A DNA stretch of 64,000 nt, taken from positions 1,507,235 through 1,571,234 of the forward strand of contig VWZW01005387.1 of NCBI GenBank assembly GCA_013397115.1. Reading direction: 5' to 3'. Within the stretch, counting starts at the first letter, position 1. Each line of letters begins with the position of its first letter. The translations under genes and the position numbers were made by a program. The notes beneath the pieces are model-generated. The model worked only from the letters and a program-made list of their open reading frames with translations. It was not told the origin of the DNA and did not search any database. The stretch comes from Edolisoma coerulescens. Taxonomy: Eukaryota; Chordata; Aves; Passeriformes; Campephagidae. This document shows positions 39,101-49,200 of this stretch, piece after piece.

Positions 39101-40477
39101 GAATAGATTTCAGTTCTCAGAGTGATTGTATACATGTGTTCTGTGTGTCTAAACTGCCGCTGTAGTAAACGGAGAGCTGATACAGCTCTCCAGGTTATAA
39201 GCAGAAGTAGACACATGCACTTGGTCAGTAGAACAGTGTCTAGATTCCACTGACTGCATTGATAATCTCTCCTCTGACTATAAGAGGAACTTGATGCTGC
39301 AGACTGGTAAATACCTACCTGCATTTCTTTAAATGTAGTAGTTTTAATCTGAGAACTGAATGGAAAGCAATCTCCCCAGACTTATGTTATTATTTATATT
39401 AATAGTTTAGACAGCCTCAAAACTCTGTTGGATATGGGAATCATCATTCTTCACTTTTTCTTACCCCAAACCCATTACTGCATGCACAAATCAACCAAAG
39501 CTTAAAATAGAGTGAGCTTATTCATTCTCCTTCTTCCTTTTCCAAATTGATCTAATAGACTGCATGTTATAGAAACTGAGTGTACAATCATAGCTTTCAT
39601 TTTGCAGTCAGGGAAATGAACTTTATGTTCCTTTAGAAAGGTGATTACTTTCTGTTGCATTTTTTTCCTGCCAAGTGTCTAAAGGTACGTCATATTATTC
39701 TTTGGTACAAGTCTGTCTTCATCAGGCTGTGACCAGTCTTGGCCACAGAAAGCTGTTTTGGAAACTGCTGTGTGCTCTCTTTATTACTGTGGCAAAGTCA
39801 CCTTGAAAAGAGCTTTTATTTATTTTTTTTTTCTATTTCCCTAAGTTTTATCTTTGTGGAGTCTATTTTTCTGTTCCTGGTAAGATGAGTATCCACTATT
39901 GCCCTAAAACTCATGAAGTAATCAGTTACTAAAATAATGTATTTTATAGAGAAACTCAGAGCCAAATGGTAAGCTTTTAATAAGATTTTGGAAACTATTT
40001 TATACAGCTGAAATGGTATGACACTTCCACACCTGAACTGTTCTATAGCATGGTTAAAATCTGGGAGAAGGTTGCCAGTCTCCATAAGAACTCTGTGGAC
40101 AAGATTTCGAAACCTTATCAGTAAACCAAAAATCCCATCATCTCTATTGCTTTGCAAATCACATGCTGTACACAAATCACAGTCTATGGAAAGCTATTAA
40201 CTTAAATATGAGAAAGGTTCTTCAAAGGACATCAAGGCTATCCCTGGGTTTAAGATAAGCTCTCAATAGTTCAGCCTTTTACCTTCCCTTCTTCAAACGC
40301 CTAAGCAGCAGTGTTTCTTCCTAAATAAAATAAACCAGCAGACTTACCTTCTAGTGTCTCACACTGCGCTAAATTGACATAGTCCGCACTTGTCAAGATC
40401 CCAGCTTTGAACCCTCGGACCAGACCCTCCAAGTAGCCATGGTCCACATTGAAGTAAAACTCTGAGTATCCTGGCAT
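21011..40477 (-). CDS. ATP6V0D2: V-type proton ATPase subunit d2, eight coding exons
   Basis: Subunit d is the non-membrane 'stalk base' of the Vo sector: it sits on the c-ring and couples it to the central rotor (D/F) of V1, so proton pumping into endolysosomes or across specialised plasma membranes depends on it. The d2 paralogue is tissue-restricted (osteoclasts, kidney, macrophages). Joined exons: 40477-40348, 33493-33322, 31472-31294, 28603-28524, 26654-26577, 23341-23165, 21772-21695, 21172-21011. The sum is 1056 nt, 351 aa plus TAA; the family is 350-351 aa. Recognisable motifs are [16 protein letters not shown] near the N-terminus, [10 protein letters not shown] near 53, [10 protein letters not shown] near 103, [20 protein letters not shown] at 214, and the C-terminal [12 protein letters not shown]...NYIPIF. 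There is no signal peptide and no frameshift. All splice sites are GT-AG except intron 4 (GC-AG). ATP6V0D1 is the alternative identity, because the middle is d1-like, but the termini are d2-like. There is no CpG island at its start, fitting restricted expression. Confidence 0.95.
21695..21772 (-). CDS. ATP6V0D2: ATP6V0D2 coding exon 7 (residues 273-298)
   Basis: Acceptor TTTCAG; 78 nt encoding [20 protein letters not shown] then AFFEHE; donor GTAAAA. Matches the KTLED...FFEHE region of the family. It is one residue longer than human d2 in the glycine-rich loop, as in d1. Confidence 0.95.
23165..23341 (-). CDS. ATP6V0D2: ATP6V0D2 coding exon 6 (residues 214-272)
   Basis: Acceptor TTAAG; 177 nt, phase 0 at both ends, beginning [20 protein letters not shown], the most conserved block of the family, followed by [14 protein letters not shown] and [14 protein letters not shown]; donor GTATGT. 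The frame runs on for 22 codons into intron 6 before a stop, but those residues match nothing in the family. Confidence 0.96.
23695..23722. repeat. (AAT)n tract in ATP6V0D2 intron 5
   Basis: AATAATAATC then AAATAATAATAATAAA. Simple repeat. Confidence 0.75.
26577..26654 (-). CDS. ATP6V0D2: ATP6V0D2 coding exon 5 (residues 188-213)
   Basis: Acceptor ATGTAG; 78 nt, phase 0 at both ends, encoding [20 protein letters not shown] then MRPILE; donor [16 protein letters not shown] is d2-like (d1 has AYLESFYKFC). Arg209 replaces a Cys that I recall in both human paralogues (CPILE). Confidence 0.93.
27470..27925 (+). mobile_element. Ancient CR1-type LINE relic in ATP6V0D2 intron 4
   Basis: Heavily diverged plus-strand LINE 3' region: the AATAAGTGTAAATATATGGT block, an AAGACTTTGGAGAGAATGTG block and TTAATGGATTGGAA appear in the order expected for an old CR1/L3-like copy. 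It lies antisense to the host gene. Ends are indistinct. Confidence 0.4.
28340..28505. mobile_element. MIR-like SINE in ATP6V0D2 intron 4
   Basis: Contains the SINE core in its usual reverse reading: CTGTTTCCCCATCCATAAAA followed by a GATACTGACCTGC block and an earlier GACCTCAGACAGCTT block, matching the order seen in MIR-family elements. It ends about 20 bases inside the intron from the GC donor of exon 4. A second possible MIR-family 3' piece (TTTGTAAAGTACTTTGAAAA) is at 27959-28010. Confidence 0.6.
28524..28603 (-). CDS. ATP6V0D2: ATP6V0D2 coding exon 4 (residues 161-187)
   Basis: Acceptor TTTCAG; 80 nt encoding [20 protein letters not shown] then MRNKLYK. The exon ends AAG and the intron begins GCAAGT, a non-canonical GC donor in otherwise perfect consensus. 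A GT lies five bases into the intron, but using it would break the frame with exon 5. Confidence 0.93.
29918..30240 (+). mobile_element. CR1 LINE, 3' fragment in ATP6V0D2 intron 3
   Basis: Good plus-strand CR1 3' end: GATAGGACAAGGGGTAATGG, then TTAGATTAGATATTAGGAAG, then AACAGGTTGCCCAGGGAAGC, then a CCATGGCAGGAGGGTTGGAA block and a terminal ATTCTATGGTTCTATGG tail. It is antisense to ATP6V0D2. Open frames within it are repeat-derived. Confidence 0.9.
31294..31472 (-). CDS. ATP6V0D2: ATP6V0D2 coding exon 3 (residues 101-160, split 161)
   Basis: Acceptor ATACAG; codons for [20 protein letters not shown], then [20 protein letters not shown] and [11 protein letters not shown]; donor GTAAAA. 179 nt. 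The LITGTLHQR and [14 protein letters not shown] stretches are those of the d1 paralogue; mammalian d2 differs here. Confidence 0.95.
31500..33321 (-). other. ATP6V0D2 intron 2, no embedded gene
   Basis: AT-rich intron; a 14-base A run lies near 32486 and a C8 run near 32991. No other element recognised. Confidence 0.5.
33322..33493 (-). CDS. ATP6V0D2: ATP6V0D2 coding exon 2 (residues 44-100, split 101)
   Basis: Acceptor CCAG, then codons for [20 protein letters not shown] and, further on, [13 protein letters not shown] and [18 protein letters not shown]; donor GTAAGT. 172 nt. This part of the family forms the N-terminal helical domain. The residues YFRNH match d2 rather than d1. Confidence 0.93.
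34722..35695 (-). mobile_element. CR1 LINE with reverse-transcriptase fragment, ATP6V0D2 intron 1
   Basis: About 970 bases of CR1 in reverse orientation, the longest straight copy here. Reading the minus strand, the end of the reverse-transcriptase frame is visible (35712-35434): [19 protein letters not shown], then [16 protein letters not shown]. The catalytic FADD box of CR1 reads FAGD, so the enzyme would be inactive even if intact. Frame breaks follow, then the 3' untranslated region (GCCCTGCTCTGGACTCACTT block on +). No tail is apparent at the 34722 end. The orientation is the same as the host gene. Confidence 0.92.
37463..37490. repeat. (CACACCC)n-like tract in ATP6V0D2 intron 1
   Basis: CCACACCCCCACACCCCACA-type run; G-rich on the gene's sense strand. 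Short degenerate minisatellite. Confidence 0.6.
40348..40477 (-). CDS. ATP6V0D2: ATP6V0D2 coding exon 1 (residues 1-43 plus one base)
   Basis: Starts at the ATG giving [18 protein letters not shown], which lines up with the family N-terminus (human d2 also has about nine residues before NVDHGYLEG). The exon ends in CTAGAAG followed by the donor GTAAGT. The last G joins AT of exon 2 to make the conserved Asp44. The start has a poor context (T at -3), and the frame is open for 45 more codons upstream to another ATG at 40612; family length argues against using that one. Confidence 0.93.
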
Positions 40478-40700
40478 GGAGAAAAAGATATTTAATCTCT
40501 CTTCTGGGTACTTTATGGCACTGAATATCTGCCACCAACTGCTTGTCTCGTCTTTGGAAGGAGTGACAAATAGTAACGGAATTCCTGCCAGCCTATGATT
40601 GTGTTTTACCAACTGGTTTCTTCCTGTTTCTTGCTCCTACTCTAGTTCCAGTACAGTTGATGCTTACACAAGAGCCAGCCAGTAAATCCAATTCCCTCCT
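40478..40700 (-). promoter_or_regulatory. ATP6V0D2: Upstream flank / 5' untranslated region of ATP6V0D2
   Basis: Sequence immediately 5' of the chosen start. It is not GC-rich and shows no CpG island, unlike the island at the left end of the window. No transcription start can be fixed. A TTAAATA sequence lies only about 15 bases before the ATG, too close to serve as a TATA box for this start. Confidence 0.35.
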
Positions 40701-41189
40701 GTCAAAGCCAGAAAATGAACCTATTCTTTTTGAAAGAGAAGCCAAAAAGGAAGTACAGGATTTAAGCCCTGCTTGCAAGGGTGATCTGCACTGCTTGGAG
40801 AATGAGAAAGCACATTAACAGCCTGAACAAAACTTTCGCATTTCTTAACTGTATGATAAACAGGAAGTTATCTGAGAGTGCCTATAGAGAAACTATTTCT
40901 GCAGTAAAATAGTGGGTTGTGGCAGAACATAGCCTGTTCAAGGAACTTAGATGATTTGGTAGTGTCTCTGTATTACCTTCTTTTTTTAATGTTTTTGCTT
41001 GCTGGAAATTTTTTTCTGCTCACCTCTATCACCTAATATGTATATGAATTATAATAATTACTGTGAACATTAGATGATGTGCAAAGGTGAAAGGTTTTTG
41101 AAGGGTTTGACTTTCATTGTCCTTGAAAGTCAGTATCTAGAACTTGCCTTGAAGCCATAGTTTGTCCCAGTGTGCCACTCACACCTAAA

Positions 41190-41660
41190 CACACACTCAT
41201 TTTTCAGAGCTTTGGACATGTTTGGTGTATTGTGTTGGCTGAAGACAAGCATCATGGCTTCTCCACTGACCCTTGTGCTGAAATGTGGCTGCAGCAAGGC
41301 TGTGACTATGAGACCTTCTCCCCTGTCCTGGGAGGGGAGAAACTGATGAGACCTTGGTACTCACCAGGTGATTCCTGTCTATACCACGCTGCTCCTGGCA
41401 CAGCAAGGCTTTGAAGGCTACACAATTAGGCACAGTATGCCTGCATATTTGCTGCCAAAACAGCCACCCCCTGTCTCCTCTAGGAAGGTCACTAGCTGGC
41501 TGGTTTCTTGGCTGGCTGGCCAGGAGCCTCCAATGGGCCAGAAGAGGCCACAAGCCACTGGGTAGCTTTGCTGAGCCAGGGGAGCCATACAACTGCACCT
41601 TGAGGGTCAAATTAAAATTGTCTCAGGCTGAATATTACCCCACCTGTAACCCATGGCAGG
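41190..41660. other. GC-richer patch upstream of ATP6V0D2, unidentified
   Basis: About 470 bases clearly richer in GC than the surroundings, 0.7-1.2 kb upstream of the ATP6V0D2 start. Open frames exist on both strands (80 and 85 codons +, 137 codons -), overlapping each other, and a CTGGCTGG motif recurs near 41500-41520. No protein family is recognised in any frame. It could be an old repeat or a distal promoter. Confidence 0.4.
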
Positions 41661-43291
41661 GGAAATAATGGCAGCATTTAGACATTTTGAAAAATCACAT
41701 GCTCAGAAATGCAAACTGTATTTAGTTGGGAGTTCAATGGGGCCAAGAGAATTGAAGTTTGCTACTTGTACACTGGGTTTACAGTTTTAAGTCAGTCAGT
41801 TCTTAGCAGTGCAGAGTTAACCCAGCTAAAGAAGGAGACAGATTAGGCCTATTAGACAACGGAAACAAAACATTTCCCTCCCCCACACAAACAATTTGGT
41901 TTTGTCTCCCAAGTCTGCATGCCAGCAGTACTCAGAACCTCCTAATGTAAGAGGTTTTCAGAAGAATTTTGTTGAAGATGTTTCAAAAGTCAGAGATTTT
42001 TCAGGATACATGAGTGCTATCAGTGCTTCCTTACTGACACGTGAAGATAACCACATTTTAACTTGAACCTGCTTTTTCGTTGTTGTCATCATCTTTGTTC
42101 CAACGTGTTTTGCTCAAAAGCCTCTGTTTTTCAGCTTTTCAAAGAAAAGAAGTGGGGGAGAGGTAACAATAACTGCTGTGTACACTAAGAGCAGCCTGTA
42201 GGCTTAACCTACAGATCTCCAAAGTGTGTGCTGCATAAACAAGTAACATCTCGCAGCCCCTGAGCTCAGGCCTCCCCCAGCTGCAACCACAGCGTATCAG
42301 AATGTGGCGCACGGCCAGCTGGGGACAGCCCAAGGTTATGCTGCCCATGAGCTTCCAAAGCTTCAGACAGCACAGCCAGTGCAGAAGTGGCTTTGCAATA
42401 GACCCTAAATTTAGTAAGGTCATGTGAATACTGCCTGGCAGGTGTAAATACCACCACTGGTGATCCACCAGTGGGAAAGTACTGCCACGGATCCAGAAAT
42501 ATTGATGGGACCATCACTTGAAGTACAATCACTCAGCAAAGTTGCTTAATTAAATCAGTGTAATTTTGAATTATTTCAGGAAATCGGAAAATCAGGATAA
42601 AGTCTTGAGCAATTTTATCTACTAAGGGATAAACTGTCAGATAATGTGATCCAGATTGATAGACTGCATTTGACAACATCAGAAAATCCTCAGATCTCTG
42701 ATTTTTGTTGAAAGAAAAGTTAGGAAAAACAGTCAGGTTTTGCAGCAATTTAAACATGATGCATATATATGGTTAGCTAATGCACTAAAATTTCATGTAA
42801 AAATATATATATTCAATATCCACTGTTGCAATCTATAAATATAGTGTTATTTGTTATAATGAGTGTCTAGTACTGTGTGGTTTCTTTCACACTTGTAGTA
42901 GGCAGCCTTTTAGTGAATATTATTGGATTTCATATTAATGAATTTATTTATATAGAGCTGTGAATTTACCATGTGAGAAAATATGATACTCTCACCTGTT
43001 ATGTTTGTGGAGTGCAAAGGTTGAGATATTTTTAAAAGAATCTTTTAGCAGTGAGCTAAACAAATATTGATAGTGTGCATGGGAGGAGGAGTTATTTCAG
43101 GTTAAGCAGCATTAGCAACCCAAAACTCTTCAGATCGAAGCACAGAATTTAACCTTTGATACTGCAAGTTTTCAAGAGACTTTGAACCAAAATGCATATA
43201 TTACTTAACCACAAGAGGTCATCGTAACACTGCTCTAAGGCATTTTACTCCAGATTTTTTCACCTCCATTGAGAGAAACTTGGAAAGAAAC

Positions 43292-46200
43292 ATGAAAAAA
43301 AAGGTATAATTTTTTGAATTTTTTTTCAGCTAATCTAAAATTAACAATAAACCCAACATATACTGATTATTTACTCAGAAGTGAGTAAAATCCTTCCATG
43401 TTACCAACATTTTGGCTACATCCACATATCTTTCTCTGAACTTCCTCTATTTTTTTTCATTTTTTTAACACAGTTGACAGCTCTTAGCCACGAGGATAAT
43501 ACTGAAGAACAAATGACAAAGAATCAGCAGAAAAGTGAGTAAGTGGTGTTATATCACTGGAATGTTGTCTAAGTCATATGAATTCAAGGTTACTCTTTTT
43601 TTCATTAGAAGTGTGAAAAGTTGCTGGTTTTTTCATTTTGCAATCTTATTTAGAAGTCTGTATCAGCCTTAGCTAGGCAAATCTCTGCTTATATTTTGCT
43701 TTATCTTATGCAGAAACAAAATTCACTCAAGTCTTATCTATGCAATTGTTTACAAAATAATTAGCATTATGACTGACAGATTCACTCTTACCAGTATATG
43801 CTGCTTCAATGTGTGGGTGAAACAGATTTCTTCATTTGTGTGTATATTGACTCCTTTTGTTTGACTGTGGGAGATTTTTTGACCTAACTTCCCATCCTGT
43901 CAGTGGAAAATGCTCCTCCCTTACTTGTAAATCAGAAGTAGTTTTAAAAACATAACCACTTTTTCCAGATGTTGCACCCCCTCAAAAAATGGACAATTTT
44001 TTCAGATTGGTTAAGTAATAATTATAAGATGTGAACTACTCAGATTAAAACTATTTTAATTTTCTAACACAACTTAATAGTACCTAAACAGATTTAAAGA
44101 CTTTTGGAATGCAATGTTTCTAGTGGCTTTTTTGTTGCATATCTTTGTGCTGGCATTGAAAGGCAATTACATCAAAACTCCTTAACCTTTGTAAATTCTG
44201 TAATGTTCTGGTGTAAATTTCTGATGGGTGTGACCCATTCCTAAAAATCTTTCCAAAGTCTGATCTGTTGAAATATCTTATTTTCTGAAATAACAGAACA
44301 ATTCTGACTGCAATACGTAAACTGAGATTCAGCCTTTCTGAGGTGCTGAGTACCTGCAACTCTTGTAAAATGAATGTCACAAACAATTGGATACTGCATG
44401 GACCGTAGCACTCCATGGAGCTACAAGCATGCTGGCATGGGTAGCAGAAGTGGAGCTCATCCACAGACAACACAATTACATTTATCCCAGTTTCTGAGCT
44501 TTGCTCAACTGCTCCCAGCCATGAAGAAACAGTCCAAATGCAGTTATAGCTGTGACTGCTTAAAAGTTAAAATTTATTAAATAAATATCTTGTATTTTCA
44601 TAAAATATATGGATATTGGGAATGATAGACTATACCTGTATGGACACAATCCAGCTACTATGCTTTGTAGCTATTTTTAAGTCATGAAAATTATGCATTC
44701 CCATGCAGATCATCTTGATAGCTGAGCCCTCTTGTGCCAAAAAAGTGTTGTACCCAGCTGACACACCCCGTGTTAACCTGCACCCTGGCCAATTTACTCT
44801 GTCTTTGATGAGAGAATTCACAACAAATATGCACCCCTAACCTTCCTATGACCTGATTAACTTTTGATTGAATTTACATAAAATACATCTTTTACAACTG
44901 TTCCTTGTTAGAAGTGTTATTTTGATATTGGATTCACAAACATCAGTCACTGATGTTATGAAATATCAAAGAACTCCCTTTTCCCCCTCCCTTGCTTTCA
45001 AAAGATAATCTAGCAGCTTTTTAGGTCAGCAAGCCTTTTGTTTTTTTGGTCTTTGTTCAAGGAATTACATGCCAGTGTAATAAAAAGGTTTTTATCAGAG
45101 ACTTAAAGGGGTAAGTCTGTGGAGAGAAGCCAGAAGAAAATCATTATCAGTAGATGTAAACCTAGAGAAAAGCAGATTTGAGCAAACTAACACAGCTCTG
45201 GAATGCTTTCAGAAGTGAAGCTGAAAATTTCCAAAGTTTATACGCTCCCTTAAAAAACTGGGAAACTTTGGTCTGAATAATTTTTACTTTTGGGCACTGA
45301 TATTCACATGAACTCAGCAGCCTCCAGCTCAAACTCATCTTCTGGCTAGTTCTACTGAGGATGGCAAGATTCAGATCCTGCGTTTGCCTTAAGTCTTTCT
45401 CTGCACAGTGTCAGTACTTTTTTTTGGTTATCTTAGTTTTCTATCTTCTTGAGAAGATATCACGCAGAATTCGTCATGGATCAGTTATTCATTAACTGTC
45501 ACAAAATTCACAATCCATAGGTAACATCTTTAGATTTCTTCAGGGATCCTGAAGGTTTTATCCTCGACACAACCTGGAAACAAGATAAGGATGATAAAAC
45601 TTTGAGATAAAAAGTACTGAAAAGTCAATATGAAATGCAAGTGGCCCATTAATTCCCCACATTTACAGCTCTCTGAGGACCACAACTTGAATGGTTTCCT
45701 CATCATCTTATTGATTTTGAACACAGATGCAAATTTTGACAGCTTTTTCTCTGATCGATCAGTTGGCAATTAATATATATCTTTTTGACCACCAACTTTA
45801 TCTGCTTCAGAAAACAGCCAGCAGATGTACATGACTTCAAAATGTATTATTCTGTTAACGTGACACTAACATGATTATAGATTATATCTCCTACATCCTG
45901 TCCCTGGTAATCTTCATGACAATTTCATTCTCCACTTATGACTTCTATCTCAAAAGGTTATGAATAAAGTCTTAAAACTGGAATGTACTGCAAAATCAGA
46001 ACTCCGTTGCAACAGGGAGATGAACAGAATTTAAGTCTAAGGTTAATATATTTTATTTGGCCCCATGAATTGGATATGTTCAAAAAGTAAGGCTGTTCAG
46101 CTTCAGACTTAACCCTGATGTGTTACAGATTTGTCACTAGGTGGAGCAATAGTATCTCTGTTAACTTGCTATTCCTATTGCGAACTCCTGTGCCAGGAAC

Positions 46201-49200
46201 TTGGGATATGAAAGGATATTCTGAACTAAATCTATGTATATTGTGAATGGGGCATATTTTCTTCAATTTTATTCTTTTTTTAAATTTCTGACAGGTGTTT
46301 TGCTAGCTCTGATACCTCTTAAGAATTATTAAAATGTAGAATTATTAGTTTTACATCATTTTTCTTAGCCTCAGATTCATGAACATTTTATAGCTGATGG
46401 AAAAAGTAACACAGAAAACAGTCCAGATAACAACTTTGTACTTTTGGTTGTTGTTGTTTGTTTGTTCAATGCATGCAATAAGAAAGAAAACCAAATTCTG
46501 GCTCAAAAGTTACAAAAATATCTGGCTAATCAAAATTCTCAAAAATGTCATTTTACATGAATGCACATTTTTGCAATTGCTTCTTTACATTTTATGTTAA
46601 AAACTCTTTTCAAGCTATATTGCTTTAAAATATAATGATACTTACATTAAGAAATAAATTAAGAAGCTTTTCAGTCACATTCTAGCTTCTTAAGATTATT
46701 AATTTAAGAAATATTGGTGGTAAGGTTTAGAATTTTTCAAGACATGGCATATTTGTTAGACACCCTTCTCTTGATACCTGCATGAGTAATGATTCTTTAT
46801 CAAAATATTAATTAATCTTTTCTATGGATTATGTTTTTGGAAGAAAGATTACATTATTTTACAATAAAATGTCAAGGTAATAGATTTAAAATTTTTCTTC
46901 AATTTTATCTATTTTGCATTTTAATCCATACATTTTAGTTCATGGCTTGATTGGCTCCTGTTTTATTATACCAGTTCTTTGGCTTCAGGCCAAGAATATA
47001 ATACCTGAACATGTGTTATTCTGATGATTCACGAAATGGCTATTAGTAATGGCCACAACTAATTTATGAAATTAAAACAATTTATCAGATATTGGTTCGC
47101 ATTGAGGAAGAAATAAAGTCTGATAATGCATTTATTTACCTTATTTCCTCCACAATTGACAGAATCAAAATAGTGTTTAATTATAAAAAAGGATTAGAAA
47201 ATAAATAACCATCAGATACAGCAAAGACAGCTTAGGATTGCTGCTGGCAAAGCTGATAAAACAAAACTTAATTTTAGAAAGAAAGCACATGGAGATTATA
47301 TTACGTCACATTTTAAGAAGTGCCTTACTAACTGTTTCAGCTTTTTTGTGGATAGATTGCTCTCTCCATGACACCCGGGAACCTCATTCATAAATTAACC
47401 TCAGTCTTTAGTAAAATGGCAGAGTTGGTTTTAAACATTAATTGTGATTTTTGGGATTTGGATATAGAGTTCTTTGAGCCCCTTTTAAAATTTCTGGTTA
47501 AACAAACCCACGCACCAGCACTGCAGCACCATGGGTGACTGAGCTGCCAGAGCACACCATCATAAGGACTTAAACACAAGAAGAAATGCTATTCAGTATA
47601 ATACTCAGGAATTCAAGTACTTAAAGTATTCAGGTATTCAAGTACTATTCAGTTAGATAAAATTCCTAATATCACATTTTTCCACAAACCCAAATGAGCA
47701 CCTGAATTGTGGGAAAGGTTATTTCAGAGCAGTGTTTTCATTTTTATCTTTTCTGGTAAAGAGTCATATATTTTGATCAGAAAACAGAAAAAAAAATTAA
47801 TAGTAGTGTAGGTGCACTAAATATTCTGACACTTCCTCCTTTACTGCAAAATAGATTCTAAACCTTCTTTAATGCCAGGGCCTGATTATCCATGAGTAGG
47901 GGGATCCATGGGACAGGTGGGTCATACAGTACAACAATTTTTCACCCTCTTACTTGGGCAGTAGGATCTGATTTAGCAGGAACAAGTACAAACGTGGATT
48001 TCTGTGCCTCTAATGCTAGGAATATCAAATGCCAAACATCAAATGCAATGTCCAGAAGTTTTACATCTCTGACTCTCCTAATCTCAGACCTGTTGTCCTG
48101 AAACAGTTTCAGACCCAGTGCATAAGAAAACCTGGTAACCTTTTTTATAGACAGGGTGAATGCCAGCAAACAGATCAGAGTTTTGTCTGACTTCAAGTAG
48201 AGAAACTCTGAAACTTAAAATATAATATTGTCTCTTTCTTACAATCATAATCTTCTTATTTAATTGAATAAATTAGCTGATGTTGGCACAACGGTAGTCT
48301 GTAATAAATATGTATGAAAGCCTTAAAATATTTTAAGAGTAAAGGAGCTCACTTCGAATAACTAGCACATTTCTGCCTCATATAAAAGCTGATGCCCCAA
48401 CCTCAGACTTTAAACTTTATAACAAAATATGCTGATTTTATACAAGCACTCATAAAAGACAGATGAAGATCTTGTTTGGAAATAACACTGTGAAATGTGT
48501 AGTTAATTCTCTAATCTTCATGTGCTATATATATTATCTTGACCAAATTACGTTTACAGTTCCTTGCCTTTGATTTTATGAACAAAAAATACAGTGAAGG
48601 TTTAAGCTGGTACTGTACATACAGTATTTTCACTAGACTCAGTACGTGTGTGAATAAATGATTAGATACGGAAAGAATTCCAAATACAGAGAAAATAATT
48701 TACCAGGAAAAAAAAGATAGTTTGACCTTCTCACAGGAAAAATTGCTTTAGCTTATACTTCTCTACAATCTCTGCAACTGCAATTTCAGATAAGTCTACT
48801 GATTCCAAACGAGTCATACAGAGTGCATAAATATGAAACAAGTGTAACTAAAAGGTGTTGCTGAATAGCAGATGGGTATTTTCTTGAATTTAAAATTAAA
48901 TTAATAGAAAATGTGAACATTTTCATCAGAGTTTGCTAAGTAGTATATTAGTTTGGTCCATGAATTTTGTTACTAGATTTTTGATCTGGTTTGACTATTC
49001 CCCAGGTAATTTTGAAGTAGTATTCCCAACATAATACTTCTCAATGACTCAAAAATATTCAAGACTATAAAACAAGATACAATGCCAGAAATTACCATAA
49101 TTAGTTTTTGAATTACTGTCATTTTTGTTTTGTTTTGTAAAAAATGTTGATGTTTTCTTTCTCTTCTCCTGCAAAGCTTATGAATCTTCTTAAGTACATA

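Noticed and set aside
41197..41610. 137-codon minus-strand open frame
   Set aside because: No known domain and overlapping frames on the other strand; kept only as a compositional patch.
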